Notes: generated by a model from the sequence alone, not told the origin. A stretch of 64,000 nt of DNA from Heterocephalus glaber (GCF_000247695.1 NW_004624747.1:13904895-13968894); one strand, 5' to 3'. Shown: positions 27,760 through 38,640, numbered from the stretch's first letter. Numbers and translations: made by a program.

Positions 27760-29989
27760 CTAGAAGCGCGGCAGTTTACTCAGGGTCAGGAAGCCATTAG
27801 TGAGCTCCCTACAATAAACTGTTAACCTAATATTGACAATTCATTCTAAAGAGGGAAGCGGTGCTACCTAGATTCAGTCCCTTACTCATTGTGCCTGTTT
27901 CATCACCCATAAAAAGGAGATAATTAAAATAACTATTTCTTAAGGTTGTTGTGAAAACTGAGACACTCCCGAGTGAAATGCTCTGTATAGTATCTGACAC
28001 GTAGTGAGTGCTTAATAATTATTAGCTATTATTACTGTTACTAAATAGGTTCACATAAAAAAAAAACCCTCTACAGGAAACTATAAAAACTGTTTGGAAG
28101 CAGACTGCAGTGAATAAAAGGCTGGCTTACTAAATGTCACTTTCTTCCCTTAATAAAGCCCCATTAAAGTACATGAAAATTTATTATGGACAATTCCAGA
28201 ACTGTCGACTTGAGAAATGGCAAATCCAGGTTGTGAGGAAAGGAAATGTTAATCACCGAATGCGGTGTAGGTACAGAGGAGAAACATAAAGCAAAGACTG
28301 ATTCCCTAAGCGCCCAATAACAGGCATTCGGGATTAAGAGAGAAACACATTCTATCCTGTCTGGGTGAAATAAATTTGGTTACCGATCTTTTACATTTTT
28401 TTCCTAGTCAGAAGCCAAAGACTTCAAAAAGAGCAGGAGTTCCAGGCTGGGAGAAACACTTAAGGGAGTCTAGCAGGCTTCTAGCACCCTCATTTGAAAC
28501 ACTGTTTTGAGCTTATCTAAAAGACAGATGCATTCTCTGAATTCTAACAAGATCTTCAGATTAAAGAAAAACAGACTGGAATGGCTTTAGGGGGATGTGA
28601 TCACTAATTGGTGTCAAAATAGTGAACTGGGGTAGTTAAAAAAGAATCCATGACTTTTTTGGGTACCTAGAATATTCAGTCTGCTACATTTCAGTAACTT
28701 CTGATGAAATGAGGAAGGATGCTACTTAAATTCATCCCCCACAGATCACCTGAATGCTAAACTCTTTTGGGGGGGGGGGTTGGAAAGTAATTTCCTGCTT
28801 ATGGTCTCCTGAATAGCCCTGGGGGGACAAAATTACTTCTATGGGGAAGGTTATGTCAAGTCGCCGGAGAAATATGACTCCAAGTTCAGTGCACACACCT
28901 TTTCAGGAATGCAAGTTCAGAAAACAAGTTCAAATCACAGGACTTAGGGCCATGAAAAAGGAAGGAGGCTTTTTAAAGTCTGACTTAAAACTAAGATTCT
29001 AGTGAGGGTGTGAGATAATGTAATCACTCAGGCCAATACCTGGAAAAAAATGTGAGAGAAGGTGCAATAAATTCCTAGGCTATTAACCTGACACACAATG
29101 ATGATTATTTTGGGTGGGGGTGCCCTCATTCTTCTTAAACCTACTTTATTCCTTTAAGGAATTAGTTCATCTGACAGAATCAACAAGTGTTTTTGGACTG
29201 GATCCTACAGCAGGAAACAGATGAGCACAAGAATGTGGTTGAATCAGGAGTCCAGAATCTTAATTTTGATAAGGCAGACTGCAGCAGTAAGTCCAAGTCT
29301 GACCTGCACAAAAAATGTCTGCTTTTGGCTGCTTAAGGTATAAGCCACATTTAAATAACATGGAAAGAAGTTTACTAGCTGCTTGGTTTCTCCAGACTGA
29401 CACTTAAACTCACCCACTGACCTCCACAAGTGAAATTACTTTTCTGCGCTGTACTAAAAAATCAGGGTGAACCAGTTGTCAGAACTAAACATCTGTGACA
29501 ACTGCAGTCAGCTACTCAACTGTTTTCAGCTTATGTGTGTGGTCTGGATTGTGTCCAAAATGAACAACTACCAAACCAACTTTTACAAGAGCACCAGTCT
29601 GAGTCAAGGTGAGGAAAGATTTCTGTGAAATCTTTCTGTGAAATTAATTATACCTAAGAGAAAAGCAGAGACTAGTGCACAGTTACTGCTACCTTGCTGC
29701 TTTTAATTAAGAATTTGAAACCCGGTCCCAGAGCTTCCTTCTCCTTAATGATGTTAAACGAAGTGAGTTCTTCCTCCCGCAGGGTGCCTTTCCCATATCG
29801 GTAATTAGACACAAAGTTCCTGGACTGCTACGAGGGCTCTTAAAGGACCATCTGGCTTTTAAGTACAGCCGGTGAGAAACCATCTTCCTCCCGGTTCTCA
29901 CGGTGACTTTTAGAGGATGTGGCGGGAATCTAGTAGAGGGCCCCTTTCCTCACTACGAGTCGGGAATCGGAGTCCCCTACCCTCCGCAC
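27760..29989 (-). other. PRKAB1 intron
   Basis: A 2.2 kb intron. A MIR lies at about 27880-28052, and the rest holds no SINE or LINE I can identify. The sequence becomes GC-rich as it enters the CpG island near 29880. Confidence 0.7.
27880..28052 (+). mobile_element. MIR
   Basis: tcatcacccataaaaaggag, ggttgttgtgaaaactgaga and gtagtgagtgcttaataatt occur in MIR order. Confidence 0.7.
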
Positions 29990-30148
29990 CTTGATCTCCT
30001 CGGAGTGGAAGAGGTCGGCGTCCTCAGGGCTGTCCATCAGAATCTTGGGCCTGTCCCCGTCCTTGGTGCCACCTGAGCTGTCCCTCCGGGGCGTCTTATG
30101 GCCACCCTGCCGCTCCAACGCGGCGCGCTCGCTGCTCGTGTTGCCCAT
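29990..30148 (-). CDS. PRKAB1: PRKAB1 first coding exon (residues 1-53)
   Basis: ATG at plus-strand 30146-30148 lies in a good start context (ccccaccATGG). It encodes MGNTSSERAALERQGGHKTP, RRDSSGGTKDGDRPKILMDS and PEDADLFHSEEIK. Gly2 of MGNTSS is the N-myristoylation site that targets AMPK to membranes, and Ser24/Ser25 are known phosphorylation sites. The donor in gene orientation is gtgcgg. The open frame runs on only 20 codons into the intron. Confidence 0.98.
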
Positions 30149-30355
30149 GGTGGGGGTCTTCGGGGACCCGGGAAGCCAGACGAAACCTCACTCCAGGCAA
30201 GGAGCGGGGACAGGGGACTCCCGGGACCAGGGGGTCACTAGGACCTTGGGAAGGGTCGGAGCACCAGGGTATCACGCCCCTTAGACGAGGGTTCGGGCCA
30301 GGAGCCGGGTTAAGCAGATCAGCAGAGTTGGCGAGGTCTCAAAACCGCGCTTTAC

Positions 30356-30450
30356 CTGCTCCGGTAGCCGCGGCTCGAAACTAAGAAGCGGGAGGAAAAC
30401 CTGACACTTTCCCAACAACTCCCCCACCCCTTAGCAACTTCCGCTTCCGG
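30356..30450 (-). other. PRKAB1: Probable noncoding first exon of PRKAB1
   Basis: In gene orientation a strong donor (gagcag then gtaaagc) ends a GC-rich segment at plus-strand 30356. The matching acceptor is probably ccccgaag just before the start codon (about 30158), although its pyrimidine tract is poor. The start of transcription cannot be read from sequence alone. The alternative is an unspliced 5' UTR. Confidence 0.45.
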
Positions 30451-30821
30451 CGACTCCTCGAGTTGACACCGCCTAGAGCCGGAGGGACGGCGGCGATCTG
30501 CAAAGCGCGCGAGGCTCACTCAACCTCACTTCCGTTTCCGGTCTGGGATGGCGCGGTCTCTGGAACCCCTGGGCGGCCTCCTAGGAATGCGCCGTTGCAG
30601 TTGGCCGCTCAGGACCGCGCCCAGAATGGGTTATCTGATAACCAGCATGAGGCGCCCGCTTGCGCCCACGGTTTGGGCTGTTCTGCCCGCCCTGGGCTCA
30701 GTGATGAGGCTGTAAGATGTTTTAGCCCACTTCTAGTTGATTGTACGCTGCCGCCAAAGGAATATTTCTAAAATGCAGATCTCATTAAGTAACCTCTCTT
30801 CTTAAAGCTCTTTAAAGCAGT

Positions 30822-30968
30822 GAGTCTCATGCTTTAGAGTGCATTAGAATCATCTGGAGTCTTTGTTTAAAAAGTTGCAGCCGCAACTCCAGATCTGCCA
30901 AATCATAATTTCTGGAGATTAGGTAAAATTTAAGTTGGAGGGTACAGGTATGTATTTTTGCAGGTGTT
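30822..30968 (+). mobile_element. MER5-type hAT element
   Basis: gtgagtctcatgctttagag, gcattagaatcatctggagt and aaatcataatttctggagat follow the MER5A consensus order. Confidence 0.65.
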
Positions 30969-31794
30969 TGAAAAAGGGTAGACCATAAGAATTCCGAAAA
31001 TTTCTTATCGTGTAGTAGCTTGAGTGTTATAAAACACTGGAGTTACTTGGTATATAACATCACTCAGCCTTTTGATAAATTCTTTTGCAATATATCTTGT
31101 AATCATTTTGGACATAACCATTCGGTATATAAGATATTAGCGTTGGTCGTTTACTGTGGGCAGTGTTTCAGCAAGAACCTCGTACACAGATGATACTAAA
31201 ATATTCTAATCTTCCTCACTGTCACTGTCGTATTTTAGTTTTTATCTAGGTTTGCTTTTGTGTGTATCACAAAATACTTGGAATTTGCTTGGCTGCATCA
31301 GGCATTTTGCCTACTGAACATTTATACCAGACAATTTTGCTAAGTAAATGGAAACACACATTACTGACATATGGTCTCCTACAGGGGATTTGACTATTAA
31401 AATACAAAATGCATCTTCATTTTTACATACAGTTGTACTTCTAGGAAACTTCTACAGAAATACATGCATGAAAAATTATATGCAAGCATGTTCATTTGCA
31501 GCATTATCTTCTAAGACCATAATATAATAATTCTAAAATGCATTTTTAAAAAACATTTTAATCTCCTTGAAATTGAGTGCCTCTTAGCATCAAAGAAATC
31601 TTAGATTTGATGAAATAAGAAAAGAGGAAAAACTGGAAAAGTTTTAAGTTTATCAATAAGAGAATTGCTAAATGGATTTTAGAGAATTTTGAGCAACATT
31701 AAGAAAGAAATAGAACTGTGTGGGTAACTATGGTGAAGTGTCTATGACATTGCAAGTTCTGAAAGCAGGTGACCGAACAACAGGGTTAAGAGGA

Positions 31795-31995
31795 CAGGCC
31801 CTGAAGTTAGCATGCCTCGGTTCAACTTCTGACTCTACCACTTAGTTAACTGTCACCTCGACTTCTTCTATTGTGGAAGAGGCATAAGAGTAATTCTTAT
31901 CTTACGGGCTTGTTTTGTGAATTACTTGGGGTCAAACATAAAAAGTGCTTAGCACAGCATTTGACTCTTAGTAAAGCCTCAGTAATGGTTAGCAC
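31795..31995 (+). mobile_element. MIR
   Basis: ttcaacttctgactctacca, cataagagtaattcttatct and agtgcttagcacagcatttg are the core and 3' region of MIR. Confidence 0.7.
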
Positions 31996-33490
31996 TTCTA
32001 TTAGCGTCACTCTGCTTGCAAATGGAGATGGGATATACAATGCTCTGTTAGTAGCTCCCTTGGTGAGAGGAATGGAATTAGAAATAGCAGATAGTGGGAA
32101 GACTTCCACTTTTTAGTTTATATGCATTTGTATTGTTTGAAAATTTTTCTACTGTGAGGATGCAGACAAAAATAAGTAAGACATGATTCTGGCCCCCCCA
32201 AAATCCATTCAGTAGACCCACAGGAAGGCAGTAGTACAGATAGGCAAGGAGTTCTACAGAAGCCCAGAAGGGACTTAAACCAGGCCAGGGAAGGGGACAG
32301 GAGCCAGGAAAGGATCACTGGACCTGATGATCAACAGTCTGAATTTAGTCAGTGTACTGTAATTAGAAAGGGTGAATGTTCTTGCTGAATAAGCCAAGAT
32401 CCTGTGGATGACCCAGAATATATTCTTTGAGCTGCTTTTCTGATAGTAGCCCTGACTTGCTCACAATGAACAGTGAGGAAACCACGAGCTTTGGGTTCTC
32501 TCTCAAGCAACTTGAGAGATAAGGAAGAACACATGAGCTGTGAACTCCTTATCTGGGCTATGCAGATGCGTCAATGCAACAGGAAGTTTCAAGACTTCTA
32601 CTCTTGTTTAGATAACAGTGAAAGCACGAACCCTTGATACCAAACACCATTAAGTGCTGTCCTGAAGATGTCCGTGGTTTTTGATCAAAAGGACAGCCTG
32701 GTGACTGGGTTTGTACAGGTGTGTCCTGTGCAGAGATGTCTGCCAGAGGAGGCAAGCAAGGGTTGAGATTTCACCCGAGCTCCATTCTCTGGACTGTGTT
32801 GCCTGAAGGAACGGGTGCCTCTTTCCACTTTGTGCAAATCCAACCTATGAACTGACAGTGGCCCTGGCCCCTCTCCAGCAGAAACAACTGACCATAAGAA
32901 TCAGAGGTAGTTGGTATTTGGAATACCTTTCACAAATACAACACATGCAGTTAAATGATGGGGAACAACAGTGAAATTTCGAAAAGGGACGTTTTAATCT
33001 TCATTGAGCTCAGAGGTTTTTTTTTCTTGTTGTTTGGGCGCTTTGTTTATTTATTACTGCATCACGCGGAAGTAGGTAGATGAATTTCCACAAACTTTAG
33101 AAAGATATGTTTGGGATAGTCTGACTTGTAATGGCTTCAACTTGAGGTAGGATAGAAGAAATAAACCTAGGTAGAAAGGAGACCAGGAAATCAAGAATTT
33201 AAAATTGTACTTTTAAAGAAAAACTTCAGCTTCAGAACACAAGCCCAGTTTATTTATTTTTGTCCTTCTCCTAAAACAGAAAACCTGGGCAACTCCGTTT
33301 CAGGGGCAAATGAGCCTGCCCGTTCCCTTTCCCCTGTAAATTTCCCTTTCCTTCCTCCCAAAAAGCAGCTGCAGTGGAGACAGTATGTCTAATGCCTGTC
33401 TCCACTTCAAACCCATGTGGATGGCCTACACTGTAACCTGTCAGTGAGAATACACATCCGAGATCACCCACATTGAAAACAGCCTTTAAA

Positions 33491-34350
33491 AGAATCATAC
33501 CACAATGATATATGTGCGCCCATATTCATAGCAGCACAGTTTGTAATAGCTAAAACTTGGAAACAGCCCAAATGCCCATCAACTGGAGGCTGAATAAAGA
33601 AAATGTGGGTTTTTTTTTATATAAAACGGAGTACTACTCAGCCATAAAAAATGAGAAATTAGAGACATTTATAGCTAAGTGGATGCACATTGAGGCCATA
33701 CTCTTAAGTGAAATAAATAGGACACACATGTGTAAATACCGAATAGTTTCTCTGGTGTGAGAAACTGAAAGTGTAAATAAGGTCTAAAATGTATAATAGG
33801 TCATGTGAAATAGGAAGAAAAGGGGCAAAGGGGAAGGAAGTGGGAGGGCTAGGGGAAAGGATAGAAGGGAATGGGATTAATATGAGAAAATGGAAAAATA
33901 GGAACAAAATCTTTGTAAATAGGGAGGACTGGAGGGGTTGAAGGGAGGGCTGGGCAAGGGTGAAAAATAAGAACCAAGAGAGACTATGTAAAGGTGCAAA
34001 TTTCCAATGATGAATGTCATTATATTGTATACCTAAAATGTGCCAATTATTAGAATGAATAATCGATAATGTAAAATAGGAAGAAAAGGTCCAAAGGGGT
34101 AGGGATAGTGGGAGGGGCAGGGGAAAGGAAAGAAGGGAAAGGAAAAATGATGAGAAATGGAAAAAATGGAAATAAAGTCTTTGTAAATAGGGAAGGGTGG
34201 AGGGCGTGAAGGGAGGGCTAGGAATGGGGAAAAAATTAGAACCAAGATGCGTTATGTAAAGGTACAATTCCCAATGAGAAATGTAATTGTGTTGTATACC
34301 TACAATGTACCAATAAAGAATTTAATACAAAAAAATCCCCCCAAAAAACC
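33491..34350 (+). mobile_element. 5'-truncated L1 with duplicated 3' UTR and target-site duplication
   Basis: Sense L1: the ORF2 end (cccaaatgcccatcaactgg, tactactcagccataaaaaa) is followed by two tandem purine-rich 3' UTR units of about 265 bases (33794-34056 and 34057-34325), an AATAAA and an A-rich tail. The direct repeat cagcctttaaa at 33480-33490 and 34351-34361 flanks the whole insertion. The long pyrimidine open frame on the other strand is a by-product of the purine-rich UTR. Confidence 0.9.
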
Positions 34351-34727
34351 CAGCCTTTAAATATGCGCCCTACCCCAATTGTATTGTTGCTCATTTCTTT
34401 GAGCACCCGAAGTCCATTCTTTTTTTTTTTTTTCTGAAGTCCATTCTTAAGTGGATCCTGTCTTCCTCTAATAGATCCTTCTCATGCCTCTTTTTTACTG
34501 TCTCATCCTGAAAATTCTTTTTCCATGATGGTAGTCAGCGAACCTGTGTACTTATTTTAAAGGGGCGGGTTCAGTTCCTCATTTGAGCCTCAGAGACTCA
34601 GATCCCGTGCGTGACAAACTGACGATTATATTCTCAGGGAGATTGCGAAGAGGTAAAGTACAGAGGTCTATTTAACTGCTGATGGAAGAGTTGTGGCATG
34701 TTGTATTAAAATTTCATGGACAAAGAA

Positions 34728-34835
34728 AGGGCTGGGTAGTTGAGCACGTAGTGTAGTATATAACATGTACTGTAACAGTGGTAGATGAGCATGATCAAGG
34801 CCCTAGGTTCAATCTTCAGTAACTTCCCACAGTAA
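34728..34835 (+). mobile_element. degenerate ID-type SINE
   Basis: gggctgggtagttgagcacg to ccctaggttcaatcttcagt resembles the ID order with an internal insertion. Old copy. Confidence 0.55.
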
Positions 34836-34856
34836 AAGGAATTTAAATGTTCTTTT

Positions 34857-35045
34857 AGCTGGGCATGGTGGTGCATCCCTATAATCTCGGTATTCTGGGA
34901 GAATGAGGCAGGAGGACTGAACGTTTGAGCTCAGCCTGGGCAACTTAGTGACTTAGTGCTGTCCTGTCTCAAAATAAAAAATAAAAAGGGTTGGGAATGT
35001 AGCTCAGTGCAAAAGCCCTGAGTTTGATCTCATTACTGAAATACA
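34857..35045 (+). mobile_element. B1-dID composite SINE
   Basis: The B1 half (agctgggcatggtggtgcat through cctgtctc), an A-rich AAAATAAAAA linker and an ID-like half (gggttgggaatgtagctcag to gagtttgatct) occur in one unit. This is the composite family of non-murid rodents. Confidence 0.9.
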
Positions 35046-35524
35046 AATTCATGGATAGAGAAATTGCCACTGGTGTCAGCTATTGCACCAAGTTGAAACT
35101 CCTAAGTAGGGTGTGCTCTCCAATTGTGAGTGTCTGCTTAGGTCCCCATAGTCTCTCTTGGGTCATTTCTGAGGTTACTTATGTGATAATGATTCATGAT
35201 TTCCCCAAGCATCAGAAATGCCTCTGCTTTCTCTGATTCTCTCCTGATGTAGGTGTCAGACCATTCTGTCTTAGGGAACGAGGGAGGAGGCTTCCCAGGG
35301 AGTAGATGTCAGGGCATGGCTGTGTCAAAGGCATTATTTACTCATTGATCACAATCTGGAATTAGCGTGTGGAAGGAAGCAAAGGATGAGGGTGCAGGCC
35401 TGAGTTTTTTATAACAACTTCCTCTCAGGAACCGATCAATTCCTAGGAAACCTGACTCACTCCTGAGAGGTAGCATTAAGCCCTTCATGAGGGTGGAGCC
35501 CCATGACCCAGTTACTCTCCACTA

Positions 35525-35640
35525 AGCCCTTCTCCTTCTCCACCTCCTCCTTCTTTCTCTTTTTCTCTTTCTCCTCCTTCTCTTTACTCCTTCTCCTCCT
35601 CCTTCCCCTCCCTCCTTCTCCCATCTCCTCCTCCTTCTTC
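35525..35640. repeat. (CTTCTC)n-like pyrimidine tract
   Basis: Almost pure C/T. On the minus strand it forms the purine-rich tail of the adjacent composite SINE. Confidence 0.9.
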
Positions 35641-35820
35641 TTTAGTACTGGGGATAGAACCCAGAGCCTTCACCTTGAGCTACACCCCCAGCCCTTATTT
35701 TACTTTAGACAGGGTGATCTTGCTAAGTCCTTAAATTACTCAGGCAAGATTTGAGCTTGTGATCCTCTTGCTTTAACCTCCTAGAGTTCTGGGATTATAG
35801 CTGTGTCCCACCACACCAAG
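35641..35820 (-). mobile_element. B1-dID composite SINE
   Basis: The plus strand gives antisense ID (gtactggggatagaacccag to acacccccagccc), a linker, then antisense B1 (gacagggtgatcttgctaag to ttctgggattatagctgtgt). Confidence 0.88.
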
Positions 35821-36090
35821 TTTAGGCCCTACTTTTTATTAAAGATGCATCTCTACACTGGGGACCAAGCTTTCAGCACACAAATCTTTGAGGGAGAAAC
35901 CATATCCAAACCACAGCAAGAGAGGTGTCCATCTTTTCTTGCTAGACACTCTTGTGTTTTCTTCTTACTGAGTTGCAGATGCCATTGTGACAGAGAGTTA
36001 CTGACACAGAAATAAAGTGAATTCATTCTACAGCATTTTGCCCACAAATATTTATGGAGAGCCAATATATGACAAGCATTGTTTTAGGTG

Positions 36091-36375
36091 CTGGGTGCGG
36101 TGGTGCCCACATGTAATTCCAGCTACTCAGGAGCCTGAGGCAGAAAGATTGCAATTTTGAGGCCAGTCTGGGCCACTTAGTAAGACTCTATCTCAAAGTT
36201 TTAAAAAAAATGTGTTCGTGTGTGTGAGTGCGTGCATGCGTGTGTGTGTGTGTGTATGTGGGTTGAGGATGTAGCTCAGCGATACAATGTTGGCCTAACA
36301 TGAGTGAGGTCCTGGGTTTAATTCTCAGTACTGCAACCTCCCAAAAAATCCCCCCACAAAACCCACAAAATAAAA
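36091..36375 (+). mobile_element. B1-dID composite SINE with (TG)n linker
   Basis: A B1 half (ctgggtgcggtggtgcccac to gactctatctca) is followed by an A-run and an expanded TG tract (36217-36260), then an ID half (gttgaggatgtagctcagcg to gggtttaattctcagta). The TG tract lies between the halves and not at the tail. Confidence 0.85.
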
Positions 36376-36429
36376 TAGAAAGGCCGACAATAGTCATCCC
36401 TTTGCAAAACTAAAGGGCTCCATGTGGCA

Positions 36430-36740
36430 GACATATATACAAACAAACAAGCTCAATAGTTTCACAGAGTGATTATTACTATGAAGAAAACAAAACGTAA
36501 TCATATGAGAGTGAGAGGGAAAATACTTTTAGACGAAATGATTACGGAGGTCCTCTCTGAGGTGACAACTGAGTTGAGACCCCAATGACAAGAGGGAGTC
36601 ATGCCAAAGAGCATGGGAAGAGCATTTTATGTAGAGGGAAATGGTAAGTGCAAAAGTCCTGAGGTGGGTGTGAACTTCATGTACTAGAGATAGCAATAAG
36701 CCAAAAATCTAGTTCCAAAGCAGCAGATTATACATTAATG
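36430..36740 (-). mobile_element. L2 fragment (antisense)
   Basis: gaagagcattttatgtagag and gtaagtgcaaaagtcctgag are typical of the antisense L2 3' region. Confidence 0.6.
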
Positions 36741-36867
36741 TTTTGTATTAGTGGTCACAGGCAAGGAAATACCTCTCGCTGTTGGTTCTTGTGAAGGTTA
36801 AATGCAGTATAGCACAAAGTGCTTACAATAGTGAGTGACATAATATATGATCTTAAAAAGCATTAGG

Positions 36868-36998
36868 GTTTGGGGTTGTAGATCAGTGGTAGAACACTTG
36901 GCTAGCACTTCTGAGGCACTGGGTTTGGATCCCTAGCAACACACACACACACACACACATACAGATACACACACACACACACACAGACGCACGCATGG
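36868..36998 (+). mobile_element. ID-type SINE with (CA)n tail
   Basis: tttggggttgtagatcagtg to ggtttggatccctagcaac, then interrupted CA repeats from 36939 to about 36993. Confidence 0.8.
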
Positions 36999-37016
36999 CA
37001 TTAGTTCAATTTGTTT

Positions 37017-37098
37017 TGTTGCCCCTCCATTTTTTGATGGTATTGAGGATCAAACACACATGCTAAGCATTCACTCTACCACTAAGCTATTTCCCAAG
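37017..37098 (-). mobile_element. ID-type SINE (old)
   Basis: The antisense B-box side (ggtattgaggatcaaacaca) and A-box side (ctaccactaagctatttccc) are readable. Confidence 0.7.
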
Positions 37099-37135
37099 AC
37101 CTCTGTTACTTCTTTTCTCTATGAAAATCACGATA

Positions 37136-37290
37136 AATCCTGGCACTTGGGAGGCTGAAGCAAGAGGATCTCTGTGTTCTAGGCTAGCCTGGACTACATA
37201 GTGAGATAATGGATCTTGTCTCAAAAGAAAGAAAGGAAAAAAGAAAGAAAGAGAGGAAGGAAGGAAGGAAGGAAGAAAGAAAGAAAGGCA
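37136..37290 (+). mobile_element. B1 SINE with (GAAA/GGAA)n tail
   Basis: cctggcacttgggaggctga to tcttgtctcaaaa, a rodent B1 3' portion, then a purine repeat at 37221-37287. Confidence 0.85.
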
Positions 37291-37744
37291 TGCTGTTTCC
37301 CTCCGTTTTTTTCTTTTTAGGTCCATATAATTAAATCAAAACAAAAACAACTCTGTGTGTTCAAGGCAAAAGAAAGGTGCTATTTATTAAAGGGACCCCG
37401 CCCCCCCCCGCAAGGTGCCTTTCTCCATTGCCTACACTAGAGGGCAGCATAGCCTCAAAGGAGGCCTTAGGGAGAGGCCACCCACACTGGCTGCGTTCAT
37501 TTGGGTGTGGATCTCGAAATAACTTTTCAGTATAGGTGCATTTTCATTTCTTGCTTTTGTTAAACTCTCATGATAAGTGGTGGAACAAGCGAGAATGTTT
37601 TGGGATGGAATTTTCAGCCAGAACCTTTGTTAGCTTCCTCTTGCTTCAAAATTCAGGTTTAAATCTGTTAGATTGCAATGTAAAAATGAAGCCAGAATGA
37701 TAGAGGAAATCTTGGATTCAGTTCTCTTCCTCCATTTCTCCCTG

Positions 37745-38158
37745 CCTTTACACCCTCAGCCATCCATCCATCCATCCACAATCTCAGAAGACCTACTATG
37801 TGCTAGGTACCAAGCTAGGCTTCAAGAATACAGAGATGAACACAACAAACTGGGTTCCTGCCTTCATGTGGGTGCATAATCTGTTGGGAAAACAGATGTT
37901 AAACGATAATTACACAAGGTGTGTCTAACTACCATGGTAATAAGAGCTTGAAGTATTACATCTAGGGTTGAGTGAGCATGCGAAAGGGAGAGCCTCATGT
38001 TCTGGAGGAGTTGGCATGTCAGAGAAGGGTGTCCCTGAAGAAGGAGTGCTTAATATGAGGCAGAGGAGGAATTTAATTTGAGACCAAGAAATGGACATTA
38101 GCTAAGTGAAGAGTACATGGGAGAAACTTTGCACTCATTCAATAAATGTGAGGTATGA
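37745..38158 (-). mobile_element. L2 fragment (antisense)
   Basis: A (CCAT)n start near 37761, then acctactatgtgctaggtac, atacagagatgaacacaaca and later gagaagggtgtccctgaaga, in antisense L2 order. Confidence 0.65.
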
Positions 38159-38159
38159 T

Positions 38160-38640
38160 CAAAAAATAAGATGAACATTTTAATTAAAAATATTATAGTA
38201 AAAGATATATTGCCATGAACCCCCTCAAAACACTCCCTCTTGCTTCAGATACACTTATCCCATTGCTCTTGCCACTTTCTGAAGCTGTTCTAGAAGTCTT
38301 CTTTCATGAGTGTGTTTAGCTGTGCTGTTGTGGCTACCCTGATGTCCTGGATCGGTTTGAAATGTTTACCTTTCATGATGATTTTGACTTTGGGGAAGAG
38401 TGAGAAGTCGCATGGTGCCAGGTCCAGTGAATAAGGTGGATAAGGACACACTGTAATATTTTTACAAACCTGCCTTTCTATTGGATGGCAATTGGCAGCT
38501 GCATTCATTGAAGTTTTGATCACATCTTGGGAAGATACTCAAAAAAAAGGACTTCCAGAACTGCTTCAGATAGTGGCAAGAACAATGGGATAAGTGTATT
38601 TGAACTGAGGGCAGTTGTTCTGGCTTGTATCTAGATGTCT
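38160..38640 (-). mobile_element. Mariner-family DNA transposon remnant with internal inverted duplication
   Basis: On the minus strand, 38523-38290 reads an open frame containing PYSLDLAPCDFSLFPKVK and MKGKHF. This is the block around the third catalytic Asp of mariner-type transposases, and it continues past a stop into a region with KWQEQWDKCI. The same C-terminal segment recurs in opposite orientation at 38541-38605. Stops and the inversion make this a dead copy; I see no earlier catalytic block. Confidence 0.8.

Larger units (their letters stand above)
18420..30450 (-). other. PRKAB1: PRKAB1 gene (complete span)
   Basis: Seven coding exons on the minus strand join without a frame break to give 270 residues, the known length of AMPK beta-1, plus a likely noncoding first exon. 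The beta subunit scaffolds the alpha kinase and gamma nucleotide-sensing subunits of AMP-activated protein kinase and binds glycogen through its carbohydrate-binding module. All seven exon-exon joins have GT-AG introns and consistent phases. The promoter is a CpG island and the 3' end faces CIT. Confidence 0.97.
29900..30680. promoter_or_regulatory. PRKAB1: CpG-island promoter of PRKAB1 with paired ETS-type sites
   Basis: Locally GC- and CpG-rich sequence without repeats covers the first exons. Two clusters, acttccgcttccgg (30437-30450) and acttccgtttccgg (30529-30542), each hold two GGAA cores on the minus strand, as in housekeeping promoters bound by ETS factors such as GABP (known class; occupancy inferred). 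No TATA box is evident. Confidence 0.75.
30681..33479. other. Upstream flank of PRKAB1
   Basis: No gene is supported. It contains a MER5-like element (about 30822-30968) and a MIR (about 31795-31995). Nothing is recognised in 30970-31790 or 32000-33479, which is AT-rich and free of young SINEs. Confidence 0.65.
35440..35925 (-). mobile_element. MaLR-type LTR remnant interrupted by a SINE
   Basis: The antisense LTR pieces ttcatgagggtggagcccca (near 35487) and accatatccaaaccacagca (near 35900) flank a C/T-rich tract and a B1-dID composite, indicating insertion into an older LTR. Confidence 0.6.

Noticed and set aside
30463..30771. 102-codon plus-strand open frame at the PRKAB1 promoter
   Set aside because: GC-rich composition makes long frames likely, it has no recognisable domain, and no gene is known to me at this place. 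Kept only as a divergent-transcription question.
33704..34267. 187-codon minus-strand open frame rich in Phe, Ser and Pro
   Set aside because: It is the antisense translation of the purine-rich L1 3' UTR duplicated there, not a gene.
38290..38523. Open frame with transposase-like PYSLDLAPCDFSLF as a possible domesticated gene
   Set aside because: A stop follows within the conserved region, the earlier catalytic blocks are not seen, and the end is inverted. It is a dead mariner fragment.
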